A stretch of 64,000 bases of DNA from CG2-30-36-16 sp964372115 (GCA_964372115.1 CAYJPN010000019.1:1-64000); one strand, 5' to 3'; positions 43,728-50,902 are shown, numbered from the stretch's first letter. Program-made: numbers and translations. The notes: generated by a model from the letters alone, not told the origin.

Positions 43728-44003
43728 ATGAAGTATTTTGAATGGAATGAAGATAAGAATGAAAAACTAAAGAAAGATAGGAATATATCTTTTGAGATAA
43801 TTGTGAGTCAAATTGAACTTGGAAACCTCCTTGATATAGTAGAGCAACCGAAGAAAGATAAATATGAAAACCAAATGATATATGTTGCAGAATATGAAAA
43901 CTATGCATACTTGGTTCCATTTGTTGAAGACGCAGAAAAGGTATTCTTAAAGACAGTCATTCCAAGTCGAAAAGCAACAAAGAAATATTTAGAAGGGAAA
44001 TAA
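43728..44003 (+). CDS. BrnT-like toxin
   Basis: 91-residue small protein of the BrnT/RelE-like RNase group. It opens YFEWNEDKNEKLKKDRNISFEIIVSQIE, matching the BrnT start (FEWDxxKxxxNxxKHxxSFE), and ends VPFVEDAEKVFLKTVIPSRKATKKYL. It probably acts as a ribosome-independent RNase held inactive by the next gene. One base separates its stop from the antitoxin ATG. The pair forms one cassette with cores GTTAGCCCCAT/ATGGGGCTAAC. Confidence 0.8.
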   Translation: MKYFEWNEDKNEKLKKDRNISFEIIVSQIELGNLLDIVEQPKKDKYENQMIYVAEYENYAYLVPFVEDAEKVFLKTVIPSRKATKKYLEGK

Positions 44004-44004
44004 A

Positions 44005-44271
44005 ATGAAGTTAACAAAAGAAGAAAAAGAATTGCTGAAATCATATGAAAATGATGAATGGACATCAGTAAAAGATCTCAAGAAAAAGAAGACAGAAAAC
44101 CAAAGATACGCCAGAAATACAGCAGCAAAGAACAAAAGAATAAATATAAGATTATCAGAAAAGGATTTAGCAAATCTTAAAGCAAAATCATTGGAAGAAG
44201 GAATGCCATACCAAACTTTAGTTGGCAGTATAATACATAAATATATTTACGGTAAATTCAAAGAGGCATAA
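44005..44271 (+). CDS. BrnA/CopG-like antitoxin
   Basis: 88-residue protein with a charged N-terminal half (toxin-binding) and a C-terminal ribbon-helix-helix: KNKRINIRLSEKDLANLKAK, then SLEEGMPYQTLVGSIIHKY. This is the usual antitoxin partner of BrnT-like toxins and should also bind its own promoter. Antitoxin follows toxin, as in brnTA operons. Confidence 0.83.
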   Translation: MKLTKEEKELLKSYENDEWTSVKDLKKKKTENQRYARNTAAKNKRINIRLSEKDLANLKAKSLEEGMPYQTLVGSIIHKYIYGKFKEA

Positions 44272-44290
44272 AAAAAGCTCCTAAAAATGG

Positions 44291-44569
44291 GGCTAACGTT
44301 ACAAGGATTCATGCCGAAACCCATAAAAAAACGGGGTAAACTGCGCCGAGGTATAATCCAGTGTCCCCGCAAAGAAACGTGGTCTATGGATGGACTAAGC
44401 CCCATGCGACTGACATGGCGAAAACGCACAGGGTGGAAGTATGAATGCTTTGCAAACCGGAAAGTTATCTTATAGAAGAAAAGACATAGAAATAGTTTTT
44501 GTGTTACAAGAAAATTATTTAATAGAATTAAATAAAACACGCTTTATGCGGATGAGTAATATGTTATGC
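44291..44569 (+). repeat. Cassette site 6 (attC-like), BrnTA to ParDE
   Basis: 279 bp from GGCTAAC to GTTATGC. Left module type B (GTTACAAGGATTCATGCC, TGGATGGACTAAG). The right half (44400-44569) lacks the module shared by the other sites and has only a short ACACGC reminder, so it is a degenerate or hybrid site. Confidence 0.55.
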
Positions 44570-44649
44570 TGTTAACAAAGCAAGTAAAATGTTAACTTGA
44601 ATTTATATTAAAGCTTTTCTATTATTATAATAAATGATTTGGAGAAAAA

Positions 44650-44853
44650 ATGGATTCTAAAAATATAATTCAAAATGCACTTAATTTAAGTCCGGCAGAA
44701 AGACTGTTCATAATAGAAGCTTTATCAAAAAGTTTAAGTGAACCAAATAAAGATATTGACAGATATTGGAAAGAAGAAGTTGAAGAAAGATATCAAGCAT
44801 TTCTTGATGGTAAAATAAAAAGTATTCCCTATGAAGAAATTCGTAAGAAATGA
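44650..44853 (+). CDS. ParD-like addiction-module antitoxin
   Basis: 67-residue protein of the short addiction-module component family: LNLSPAERLFIIEALSKSLSEPN is the typical opening, followed by WKEEVEERYQAFLDGKIKSIPYEEIRKK. GGAGA lies six bases before ATG. It overlaps the RelE/ParE-like toxin by four bases (ATGA). Together they form one cassette. Confidence 0.85.
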   Translation: MDSKNIIQNALNLSPAERLFIIEALSKSLSEPNKDIDRYWKEEVEERYQAFLDGKIKSIPYEEIRKK

Positions 44854-45140
44854 ATGTAGAATTTCTCGAACCAGCGTATAAAGAATATCAAGAAGCTATA
44901 GAGTTTTACAATCTTCAAAGTGAAGGATTAGGGAAGATATTTGAAGTTGAAATAGATAGAATAATATCGATATTAAAGAATTTCCCAGAAAGCTTTAGTA
45001 AATATACAAAGCGCACAAGAAAAGCAGTTGTAAATATATTTCCATACAATATAATTTATTCAGTTCGAAATGAAAGCATAATCATAACAGCAATAGCTCA
45101 CCATCATAGAAAACCAGACTACTGGATTAATCGTAAATAA
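44850..45140 (+). CDS. RelE/ParE family toxin
   Basis: 96-residue toxin: FLEPAYKEYQEAIEFYNLQSEGLG, the core VEIDRIISILKNFPESFSKY, RKAVVNIFPYNIIYSVRNESIIITAIAHHHRKPDYW. This is the RelE/ParE fold with the characteristic C-terminal AxxHxxRxPxYW. It inhibits translation or gyrase; which one cannot be decided from sequence. Its partner is the preceding antitoxin. Confidence 0.9.
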   Translation: MNVEFLEPAYKEYQEAIEFYNLQSEGLGKIFEVEIDRIISILKNFPESFSKYTKRTRKAVVNIFPYNIIYSVRNESIIITAIAHHHRKPDYWINRK

Positions 45141-45146
45141 AAAAAA

Positions 45147-45300
45147 GCATAACGTTACAAGGATTCATGCCAAGCCCCGTAAAAAAAGCGGGGTAAACTG
45201 CGCCGAGGCATAATCCAGTGTCCCCGCAAAGAAACGGGGTCTATGGATGAACTAAGCCCCGCCTCCACGGTGTTGTTTTTTAACATAACACGCCGTTAGG
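45147..45300 (+). repeat. Cassette site 7 (attC-like), ParDE to Fic
   Basis: 154 bp from GCATAAC to GTTAGGT, the shortest complete type-B site. GGATTCATGCC (about 45159-45169) can pair with GGCATAATCC, enclosing a CCCCG...CGGGG hairpin; a second CCCCG/CGGGG hairpin follows, then the end module CCACGGTGTTGTTTTTTAAC and ATAACACGCC. Confidence 0.78.
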
Positions 45301-45344
45301 TACTTCGTAAAACTTGTTCTTTGAAGTGATGAAAATAAGGGGGT

Positions 45345-45971
45345 CTATTCTGATTTGCGTAAACCATTTAGAATTATTTTATACATCTTTGAATCATTGC
45401 CAACCATACAATCAATTGAAGCCTGAATAAACTTATTTTGGTTGTCTTCCAGTTTTAGGGCATCTTGATAATCAATGTAATCATATCCATTGTATGTTGC
45501 TATCATATCAAAAAATAATCTAGTTATTCTCCCATTGAGTTCATAAAATGGATGAAGTGCTGTTAACTCGCAAATATAGAATGCAATTTTCTTAGCGAAT
45601 TCTTTAACTGGTTTATCGGAATAATCCTTTAAGAAGTGATCATCTTTAAGTTTGAGAAATATTTCATTTGAAGTTTGATCTAAAAATCGAACTTGACAAA
45701 ATGTTGTGTAATCTTTTGAAATATTGATATTTCGATATTTACCGGCAAAATCAAAAAGACTACCAAAGGTTTTTTTATGTAGCTGTTTATAATATTTTTC
45801 GTCGAAATCAGTTGAAGCAGTAATTTGTTTATGAAAATATTCATATCCTTTAAGTAGGAGTACTCGTTCTTTGGCTTCAAGTTCCTTTAAATTTCGAATA
45901 TTATGTTTATTGACGGGAATATCTGAGTTTTGGTAATATATGTAGTTTTTGTCTTGAGTATATTTTGACAT
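45345..45971 (-). CDS. Fic family protein (Fic/Doc AMP-transferase toxin)
   Basis: 208-residue Fic-domain protein. The catalytic loop HPFYELNGRITRLFFD (near residue 137) keeps the His, Phe, Asn, Gly and Arg of HPFxxGNGR. The N-terminal flap region has YKQLHKKTFGSLFDFAGKYR. It should transfer AMP to a target protein such as gyrase or topoisomerase IV, as VbhT/FicT do. It runs against all other cassette genes. Its ATG overlaps the stop of a 43-residue gene that carries the Fic inhibition motif. Confidence 0.9.
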   Translation of the reverse strand: MSKYTQDKNYIYYQNSDIPVNKHNIRNLKELEAKERVLLLKGYEYFHKQITASTDFDEKYYKQLHKKTFGSLFDFAGKYRNINISKDYTTFCQVRFLDQTSNEIFLKLKDDHFLKDYSDKPVKEFAKKIAFYICELTALHPFYELNGRITRLFFDMIATYNGYDYIDYQDALKLEDNQNKFIQASIDCMVGNDSKMYKIILNGLRKSE

Positions 45972-46102
45972 TAATTTGTCACTTTAGCTTTTACTCTTTT
46001 TTGTTTGGTAGTAGTTTTTTGAGGGATTTTGTGTCCTTCAATTTTGGAAGATATCTCAACAGCTTTTTGAGCTTTATCGATTGAAAATTTTGTTTTATTC
46101 AT
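45971..46102 (-). CDS. VbhA/FicA-like small antitoxin of the Fic toxin
   Basis: 43-residue protein that is easy to miss. Residues include SIDKAQKAVEISSKIEGHKI; the S-S-K-I-E-G hexamer matches the Fic inhibitory helix motif (S/T)xxxE(G/N) that blocks ATP binding in class I Fic toxins. The stop and the Fic ATG share a base (TAATG), and the gene comes first, the standard antitoxin-toxin order. The C-terminus is very basic. The family match rests on this motif and on gene order. Confidence 0.8.
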   Translation of the reverse strand: MNKTKFSIDKAQKAVEISSKIEGHKIPQKTTTKQKRVKAKVTN

Positions 46103-46123
46103 AATTTATCACTTTTATTTATA

Positions 46124-46131
46124 CAAATATA
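46124..46131 (-). promoter_or_regulatory. -7 box of the Fic toxin-antitoxin operon
   Basis: On the minus strand TATATTTG, a TAnnTTTG match, lies 21 bases before the antitoxin ATG. It is inside the cassette, so this inverted module carries its own promoter. Confidence 0.5.
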
Positions 46132-46168
46132 ATGAAATTGTGTAACATGATAAACTTTAAAAACGCGC

Positions 46169-46330
46169 ACCTAACGTTACAAGGATTCATGCCAAGCCCC
46201 GTAAAAAAACGGGGTAAACTGCGCTGAGGTATGGCATAGCCATCACTATGTGATAATCCAGTGTCCCCGCGAAGAAACGGGGTCTATGGATGGACTAAAG
46301 CGCAAAGCGGAACAAGCTGGATAATCTGCA
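46169..46330 (+). repeat. Cassette site 8 (attC-like), left part only
   Basis: Begins ACCTAACGTTACAAGG with a type-B left module. It has an insertion of about 20 bases (GGCATAGCC palindrome and TCACTATGTGA) between GAGGTAT and AATCCAGTG. After TGGATGGACTAAAG no shared right module or matching GTTRRRY core is visible; the site is probably damaged. From 46330 to 46514 I see no gene. Confidence 0.55.
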
Positions 46331-46514
46331 ATTTCAATAGAATGTTTTGAGGAAGGATTAGAATTTAGTTAACAATGTATTATAGATGTGTGCTGGCTTT
46401 TGGGTATTGTTGGCAGCAATTACCGCAAACATTATAATACTTACTCCGGCACAACTGTTATTTTTCATCATTTGAATATAGTTTTTTAATGCGCCTATAA
46501 AGTTAGTTTATGGC

Positions 46515-46679
46515 TTATTTAATTGTTTCTGTTTTGCCGTCCGCGTAAATATAGCGCGGTGGCGGTTTATTAAAATACCCGGTTAATTTTTTCACGCGGT
46601 AGAAGTAAGTTTCTTGTGTCCGTTGTGAAAGTCCGAAAAGTTGCATATTTTCGGTCATTCTTTGAAGTTGTTCGTACAT
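46515..46679 (-). pseudogene. N-terminal remnant of a tyrosine recombinase (integrase)
   Basis: 54-codon frame with GAGG six bases before ATG. Residues 8-37 (MTENMQLFGLSQRTQETYFY, then RVKKLTGYFNKPP) match the N-terminal SAM-like core-binding domain of tyrosine recombinases, where LRGLSxRTxExYxxxVRxL is typical. The catalytic domain is missing: the frame stops after GKTETIK and no Arg/His/Tyr motifs follow on this strand. It could be a relic of the array's integrase or of another element. Too short to tell. Confidence 0.65.
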
Positions 46680-46732
46680 AGTATACCTCGCTGATATTTT
46701 GTGAATAGAAATGTTTAGTTGAGGTATACTAT
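46678..46732. repeat. 12-bp inverted repeat overlapping the integrase-remnant start
   Basis: ATAGTATACCTC (46678-46689) and GAGGTATACTAT (46721-46732) are perfect inverted copies separated by 31 bases. The left copy covers the start codon and ribosome site of the integrase remnant. It could be an operator, an attachment site or an element end. Confidence 0.7.
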
Positions 46733-46874
46733 AATATTTATTGCAATCTTACAAGCAGAGAACAACCCGGAGTGATGTAACCGCCGCTTTGCTGCTTAGT
46801 TCAACACGCCCCTTAAGCGGACGCCGTTTTCGCATTTGGCACTTTATAAATATTACGGTTAGTTGTTACGATAC

Positions 46875-47023
46875 GGCTAACTCGTTAAAGGTGTTCTATT
46901 AAATAACATTGTTGCAAACTGCGCTTACGAATAAAATTAAGCACAGTTTGCTAAATCATCGGCCGTTGTTTTCAAAGTGGCATTGCTGTTCTGGGCAGCA
47001 ACTTAGACACCAGATCGTTATGT
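46875..47023 (+). repeat. Cassette site 9 (attC-like), before the serine hydrolase
   Basis: 149 bp from GGCTAAC to GTTATGT. Internal sequence differs from types A, B and D. It includes a strong hairpin GCAAACTG/CAGTTTGC extended by GCTTA/TAAGC (about 46913-46950). The right core GTTATGTGCAT matches the 3' core of the hydrolase cassette. Confidence 0.55.
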
Positions 47024-47154
47024 GCATATATAAATATTTTAGATTATGATAAGAAAATTGTAATTTGAAATAAAAATGAATGAAATTATTTTATACATAT
47101 ATAGACCCGGGATCATTGAATGTTATTTTTAATAACTCAAGGAGAAGTCAAATC

Positions 47155-48318
47155 ATGCGCATACAAGTTACCTCATCATTCATAAGCATTATTGTTTTAT
47201 TCATTATACTTATCTCAGCTTCATCTTCTTTTGCGCAGGACATCACTAAACCGGATTCACTTTCAAAAAACTCATCCCATAGGAACCAGGAAGAGCGTGA
47301 TGTGCCGAAGGGGAGCAAAGTGCACAAACTTTCGCAGGGATTGCCCATTGCCGCATTTAGCCCAGGCGGAGAAAAAGAAGAAATGTTGGAAGATTTTATG
47401 ATAGAACAGAAAGTCGCTGGTTTACTTATTTTACAGGATGGAAAGATCCGGTTGGAACGCTACGCTCTTGGACACAGCGGATCGAACCGGTGGTCTTCAC
47501 TGTCCGTTGCAAAGTCTGTAACAAGCACGCTTGTGGGTGCTGCTATCAAGGATGGTTACATTAAAAGTGTTGACGACTACGTTGCAGATTACATCCCCGA
47601 TTTGAAAGGGAGCGCCTACGATAGTGTGAAGATCCGCCATCTCCTCACTATGACTACAGGTATTCGATGGAGCGAGAATTATACTGATCCGAATGGTGAC
47701 ATTGCCAGATTTTCTACGTATCCGATTGAGCCGGGCATGAATGCAACAGTTAGTTACATGCGACGATTGCCAGCCGAGGCAGAACCCGGCAAAAAATTTT
47801 TGTATAGTACTGGTGAAACTCACCTATTGGGTGTCCTTGTCAGCTCAGCTACCCATCAAACTTTATCCCACTACCTTTCCGCCAAGATCTGGATTCCTTA
47901 CGGTATGGAGAAAAATGCAACCTGGACACTGGATCGAACTGGTCAGGAATTGGCAGGATGTTGCCTGCAAATGTTACTCCGTGATTTCGCGAGGTTCGGA
48001 CAGTTCGTTCTGGAAGACGGACGCATTAACGGCAAATCCATTGTTCCAAATGATTGGTTCAAGACAGCAACTAAAATACAGGTGCCGCTTTGGCCCGGTG
48101 GAGGCTATGGATACGGATGGTGGATTTTTAATGGCAGCAGTTTTGATGCATTAGGGATATATGGCCAGAGAATTCATGTCGACCCTTCAAGGCGACTGGT
48201 AATTGCAGTCAACAGTGCATGGCCTGAGGCTGATAGTAACGAGCGGCAATTAGCTTTCGCCAAATTTCTTACCTCAATTAATAAAGAAGTTGACAAGGAG
48301 GAAAAAGGTGCTCGATAG
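47155..48318 (+). CDS. Secreted serine hydrolase, beta-lactamase-like (class C fold)
   Basis: About 387 residues from ATG 47155 with AGGAGA upstream; starts further left are unlikely. The signal peptide ends at SSFAQ. The active-site S-x-x-K is SVAKS in WSSLSVAKSVTSTLVGAAIKDG, the second motif is Y-S-T in FLYSTGETH, and GGYGYGWWIF and HVDPSRRLVIAV follow. It resembles 6-aminohexanoate-dimer hydrolase and other penicillin-binding-fold esterases more than true beta-lactamases. GC content is clearly higher than in the other cassettes. It forms an operon with the next gene, 10 bases on. Confidence 0.85.
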   Translation: MRIQVTSSFISIIVLFIILISASSSFAQDITKPDSLSKNSSHRNQEERDVPKGSKVHKLSQGLPIAAFSPGGEKEEMLEDFMIEQKVAGLLILQDGKIRLERYALGHSGSNRWSSLSVAKSVTSTLVGAAIKDGYIKSVDDYVADYIPDLKGSAYDSVKIRHLLTMTTGIRWSENYTDPNGDIARFSTYPIEPGMNATVSYMRRLPAEAEPGKKFLYSTGETHLLGVLVSSATHQTLSHYLSAKIWIPYGMEKNATWTLDRTGQELAGCCLQMLLRDFARFGQFVLEDGRINGKSIVPNDWFKTATKIQVPLWPGGGYGYGWWIFNGSSFDALGIYGQRIHVDPSRRLVIAVNSAWPEADSNERQLAFAKFLTSINKEVDKEEKGAR

Positions 48319-48328
48319 GAGAAATAAG

Positions 48329-49018
48329 ATGAAGAAAATTTGCATTGTTGGGGCTTCTGGCAAACTCGGAAAGTATATGGTGCAACATGCACTCGATCGA
48401 GGATATGAGGTTGTTGGTGTTTGCAGGGAAAAGAGTGTATCGAAGCTTGAAGATTTCAAAAATCGAATAATTATTGTTCCGGGTGCAACAAATGATCGTG
48501 AAGTAATAAAAAAAGCAGTTTCAGGATGTAATGGAGTTTTAACAGTTTTAGCTCCATGGGGTATTCAGCAATACTCTTCGGGCACAGCTCAGGCAGTAAT
48601 AGATTTTTCCGATCCTGGGACGCGGCTGATCTTCTCTTGTGGATGGCATATCAGCCGGGATGGCAAGGATATTTATTCCTGGAGGTTAAAGGCTTTTGTA
48701 AAGATTTTTGGTGGTATTGCCAGGTTTTTTCGTCTCGTTGAATTGGATGACCAGGTGGAGGCATGTAAGAAAATATTTGAAAGTGATACGAGATGGACAG
48801 TAGTTCGTGGGAGTGACCTTGAAGAAGGTGAAAGCCAGGGCTTACCGGTTTGGAGTAGGCATGTGGGAGATCCCATACTTGAGAGCAACTTAACTCGCCG
48901 CATTGATTTTGCTCTTTTTATGGTAGAGGCGATTGATAATGATGAACTTGTCCACGAGGCTCCCGCAATTGTCGGATGTCAGTCACCATCGGCTCTTGCC
49001 CATGCTTCGTTAGAATAG
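48329..49018 (+). CDS. NAD(P)-binding protein, NmrA/atypical SDR type
   Basis: 229 residues from ATG 48329 (TAGGAGA upstream). The N-terminal nucleotide motif is ICIVGASGKLGKYMVQHALDRGYEVVGVCR, then VPGATNDREVIKKAVSGCNGVLTVL and TVVRGSDLEEG, the layout of NmrA-like/atypical short-chain dehydrogenases that lack the YxxxK pair. Substrate unknown. Similar elevated GC and codon use as the hydrolase; both form one cassette with cores GTTATGTGCAT/ATGCATATAAC. Confidence 0.82.
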   Translation: MKKICIVGASGKLGKYMVQHALDRGYEVVGVCREKSVSKLEDFKNRIIIVPGATNDREVIKKAVSGCNGVLTVLAPWGIQQYSSGTAQAVIDFSDPGTRLIFSCGWHISRDGKDIYSWRLKAFVKIFGGIARFFRLVELDDQVEACKKIFESDTRWTVVRGSDLEEGESQGLPVWSRHVGDPILESNLTRRIDFALFMVEAIDNDELVHEAPAIVGCQSPSALAHASLE

Positions 49019-49052
49019 GGAGTTCCATAATATGGATTCACCCGGAAAATGC

Positions 49053-49140
49053 ATATAACAAGTTATTCCGATTAAAGTCAACACGTAAACTATATGTTCG
49101 ATAAAAAATGTTTAAGTGCTTTCGGGACGCAGTCATCCTA
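49053..49140 (+). repeat. Cassette site 10 (attC-like), terminal left module
   Basis: Begins ATATAACAAGTTATTCCGAT with a type-A left module (TTAAGTGCTTTCGGGACGCAG), then loses similarity near 49140. No shared right module or further core follows, so this is the end of the array. From 49140 to 49372 I see no gene. Confidence 0.65.
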
Positions 49141-49372
49141 ACAGAATAAAATGGTATAGGTTTATCATCCTAAATCTCCCTTCTCATTCTGGAATTAATT
49201 CCTTCCAAAAGGACTAGGTTGTAAAAGGATACCCGATTTTTTAATAAATCTATCGGATAATAGATCTCCTTACAATCTCTCAAGTATCATCTCATTTTCC
49301 GCAAGTAAATATTTTATGCACAACATTTAACTCACTTTTAAATTAAATTTGCGCATTACTTTTACTATAGTT

Positions 49373-50830
49373 ATGAATACACCAATACAAATACTTGAAA
49401 AATATTTTGGCTTTTCGTCATTCAGAGGAGAGCAGGAAAAAATAATAAACCGCCTGGTTTACGAAGGCGGACATTCGCTTGTTTTGATGCCTACAGGCAG
49501 TGGAAAATCTTTATGCTACCAGGTTCCGGCTTTATATTTTGAAAGCGGCACAATCGTTATCAGCCCCCTTATAGCGTTAATGCAAGACCAGGTTGATACT
49601 TTACGCCGAAAAAATATTCCCGCTTCGTTTATTAACTCAACCGTATCCCGCGCCGATAGAGAGAAGCGCCTTGAACAATTTATAAAAGGAAGTATTAAAC
49701 TTCTCTATGTTACACCGGAACGGTTCCGCATCCCGGAATTTGTGGAGCGCATAAAAGCTGCAAACGTTTCACTCCTCGCCGTTGATGAGGCACATTGTAT
49801 ATCAGAATGGGGACATGATTTTAGACCCGATTATTCGCGCATCGGGGAGTTTAGAGAATTGCTTGGCAACCCGTTAACAGTCGCGTTAACGGCTACCGCC
49901 ACGCACGAAGTGCAGGAAGATATTGTACGCAAACTTCATATCGATAAAAACGAAATGAAGTTATATCATCAGGGAATTGAGCGCCCCAACCTGCGCCTTG
50001 CCGCCGCCGATGTTTTTGACGAAAAAGAAAAACTTAAAGAAATTATAAATGTACTCGAAAATTATTCGGGCAGCGGAATAATTTATTTTGCGTTAATCCA
50101 GACTCTCGAAAAATTTTCATTGATGTTGCGGGACAAAGGATACAAACACGGTGTGTATCATGGAAAACTCCCCGACAGAGAAAGAAAACAAAAACAGCGA
50201 GAATTTTTGAGCGGCAAAGAAAATTTTATGCTCGCAACAAACGCGTTCGGAATGGGAATTGATAAACCGGATATTCGTTTTGTTATTCATGCCGAAGTCC
50301 CCTCTTCGATTGAAGCATATTACCAGGAAATTGGACGCGCGGGCAGAGACGGAAAAGACTCGCTTTGCTTGCTGCTTTACAGTCAGGAAGATCTTTACAC
50401 ACAAATGCAGTTTATAAAATGGTCAAACCCCGGCGCGGATTATTATTCGGCTTTATATGATATGTTAAAACGCGAGCCGGGTACTGTTAATTCAATGGGA
50501 GTGGAATATCTTCGTGAACAACTGAGTTTTAAAAACCGCTCCGATTTCAGATTGGAAACAGCGCTTAACATGCTCGATAGATATTCGGTAACCGAAGGAG
50601 ATATTGAAAATAAAAACTTGCAAGTTATCGCTCCCCTTCCCGATATTCTTGAAGATGATGAATATCTAAAAGAAAAATTATTGGGAGATAATAAAAAACT
50701 TCTCTCGGTAGTTAATTATTTTAGAGACGAAGAATGCCGGCGGGTTTTTATTTCGGAGTATTTTGGTTTTAATGACGAAAAACCTTGCGGCAACTGCGAC
50801 ACCTGCGATTTAACTTCCAGAGCCGAATGA
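49373..50830 (+). CDS. recQ: RecQ family ATP-dependent DNA helicase
   Basis: 485 residues from ATG 49373 (a TTG form starts at 49349). A 3'-5' superfamily 2 helicase: FRGEQEKIINRL, Walker A MPTGSGKSLCYQVPAL, DEAH in VDEAHCISEWGHDFRPDY, TATAT, and motif VI in YYQEIGRAGRDG. The zinc cysteines come at the extreme C-terminus (CRRVFISEYFGF, PCGNCDTC), after an inserted ~100-residue stretch, and neither RQC winged helix nor HRDC follows. This is the short form. It is the first chromosomal gene after the cassette array. Confidence 0.92.
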   Translation: MNTPIQILEKYFGFSSFRGEQEKIINRLVYEGGHSLVLMPTGSGKSLCYQVPALYFESGTIVISPLIALMQDQVDTLRRKNIPASFINSTVSRADREKRLEQFIKGSIKLLYVTPERFRIPEFVERIKAANVSLLAVDEAHCISEWGHDFRPDYSRIGEFRELLGNPLTVALTATATHEVQEDIVRKLHIDKNEMKLYHQGIERPNLRLAAADVFDEKEKLKEIINVLENYSGSGIIYFALIQTLEKFSLMLRDKGYKHGVYHGKLPDRERKQKQREFLSGKENFMLATNAFGMGIDKPDIRFVIHAEVPSSIEAYYQEIGRAGRDGKDSLCLLLYSQEDLYTQMQFIKWSNPGADYYSALYDMLKREPGTVNSMGVEYLREQLSFKNRSDFRLETALNMLDRYSVTEGDIENKNLQVIAPLPDILEDDEYLKEKLLGDNKKLLSVVNYFRDEECRRVFISEYFGFNDEKPCGNCDTCDLTSRAE

Positions 50831-50867
50831 TTTATGATTTATGATCTATGATTTATGATTTATGATT
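50829..50867. repeat. Short tandem repeat TTTATGA
   Basis: Five copies of a 7-8-bp unit (TTTATGA, one copy TCTATGA) lie between recQ and rnhA, beginning at the recQ stop. Probably slippage-prone spacer DNA. Confidence 0.8.
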
Positions 50868-50902
50868 TTAATATTTAATTTTTAATTTTTATTTTCACAG
50901 TG

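Larger units (their letters stand above)
34273..49140. mobile_element. Integron-like gene-cassette array without a complete integrase (CALIN-like)
   Basis: About 15 kb in which single genes or toxin-antitoxin pairs alternate with related non-coding sites of 150-440 bp. Each cassette begins with a GTTRRRY-like core whose extended sequence is the reverse complement of the RYYYAAC-like core at the end of the same cassette: GTTAGGCAG/CTGCCTAAC (DUF2971), GTTAGGCAT/ATGCCTAAC (barrel protein), GTTATACCGTT/AACGGTATAAC (restriction-modification), GTTAGGTAGC/GCTACCTAAC (SIMPL), GTTAGCCCCAT/ATGGGGCTAAC (BrnTA), GTTATGCT/AGCATAAC (ParDE), GTTAGGT/ACCTAAC (Fic), GTTATGTGCAT/ATGCATATAAC (hydrolase; one mismatch). 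Matching within a cassette, not across a site, is what integron cassettes show. The flanking genes at both ends are chromosomal. The left limit is uncertain. Confidence 0.72.

Noticed and set aside
43600..43920. 106-codon minus-strand frame opposite the BrnT-like gene
   Set aside because: It is a shadow of the toxin gene and of a cassette site, with no family resemblance.
42159..46330. Type-B repeats as insertion-sequence ends
   Set aside because: No transposase frame or terminal inverted-repeat pair with target duplication is associated. The repeats always start at a cassette 3' core.
34273..49140. Prophage or integrative conjugative element
   Set aside because: No capsid, tail, terminase, relaxase or conjugation genes. 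The only recombinase trace is a 54-codon remnant.
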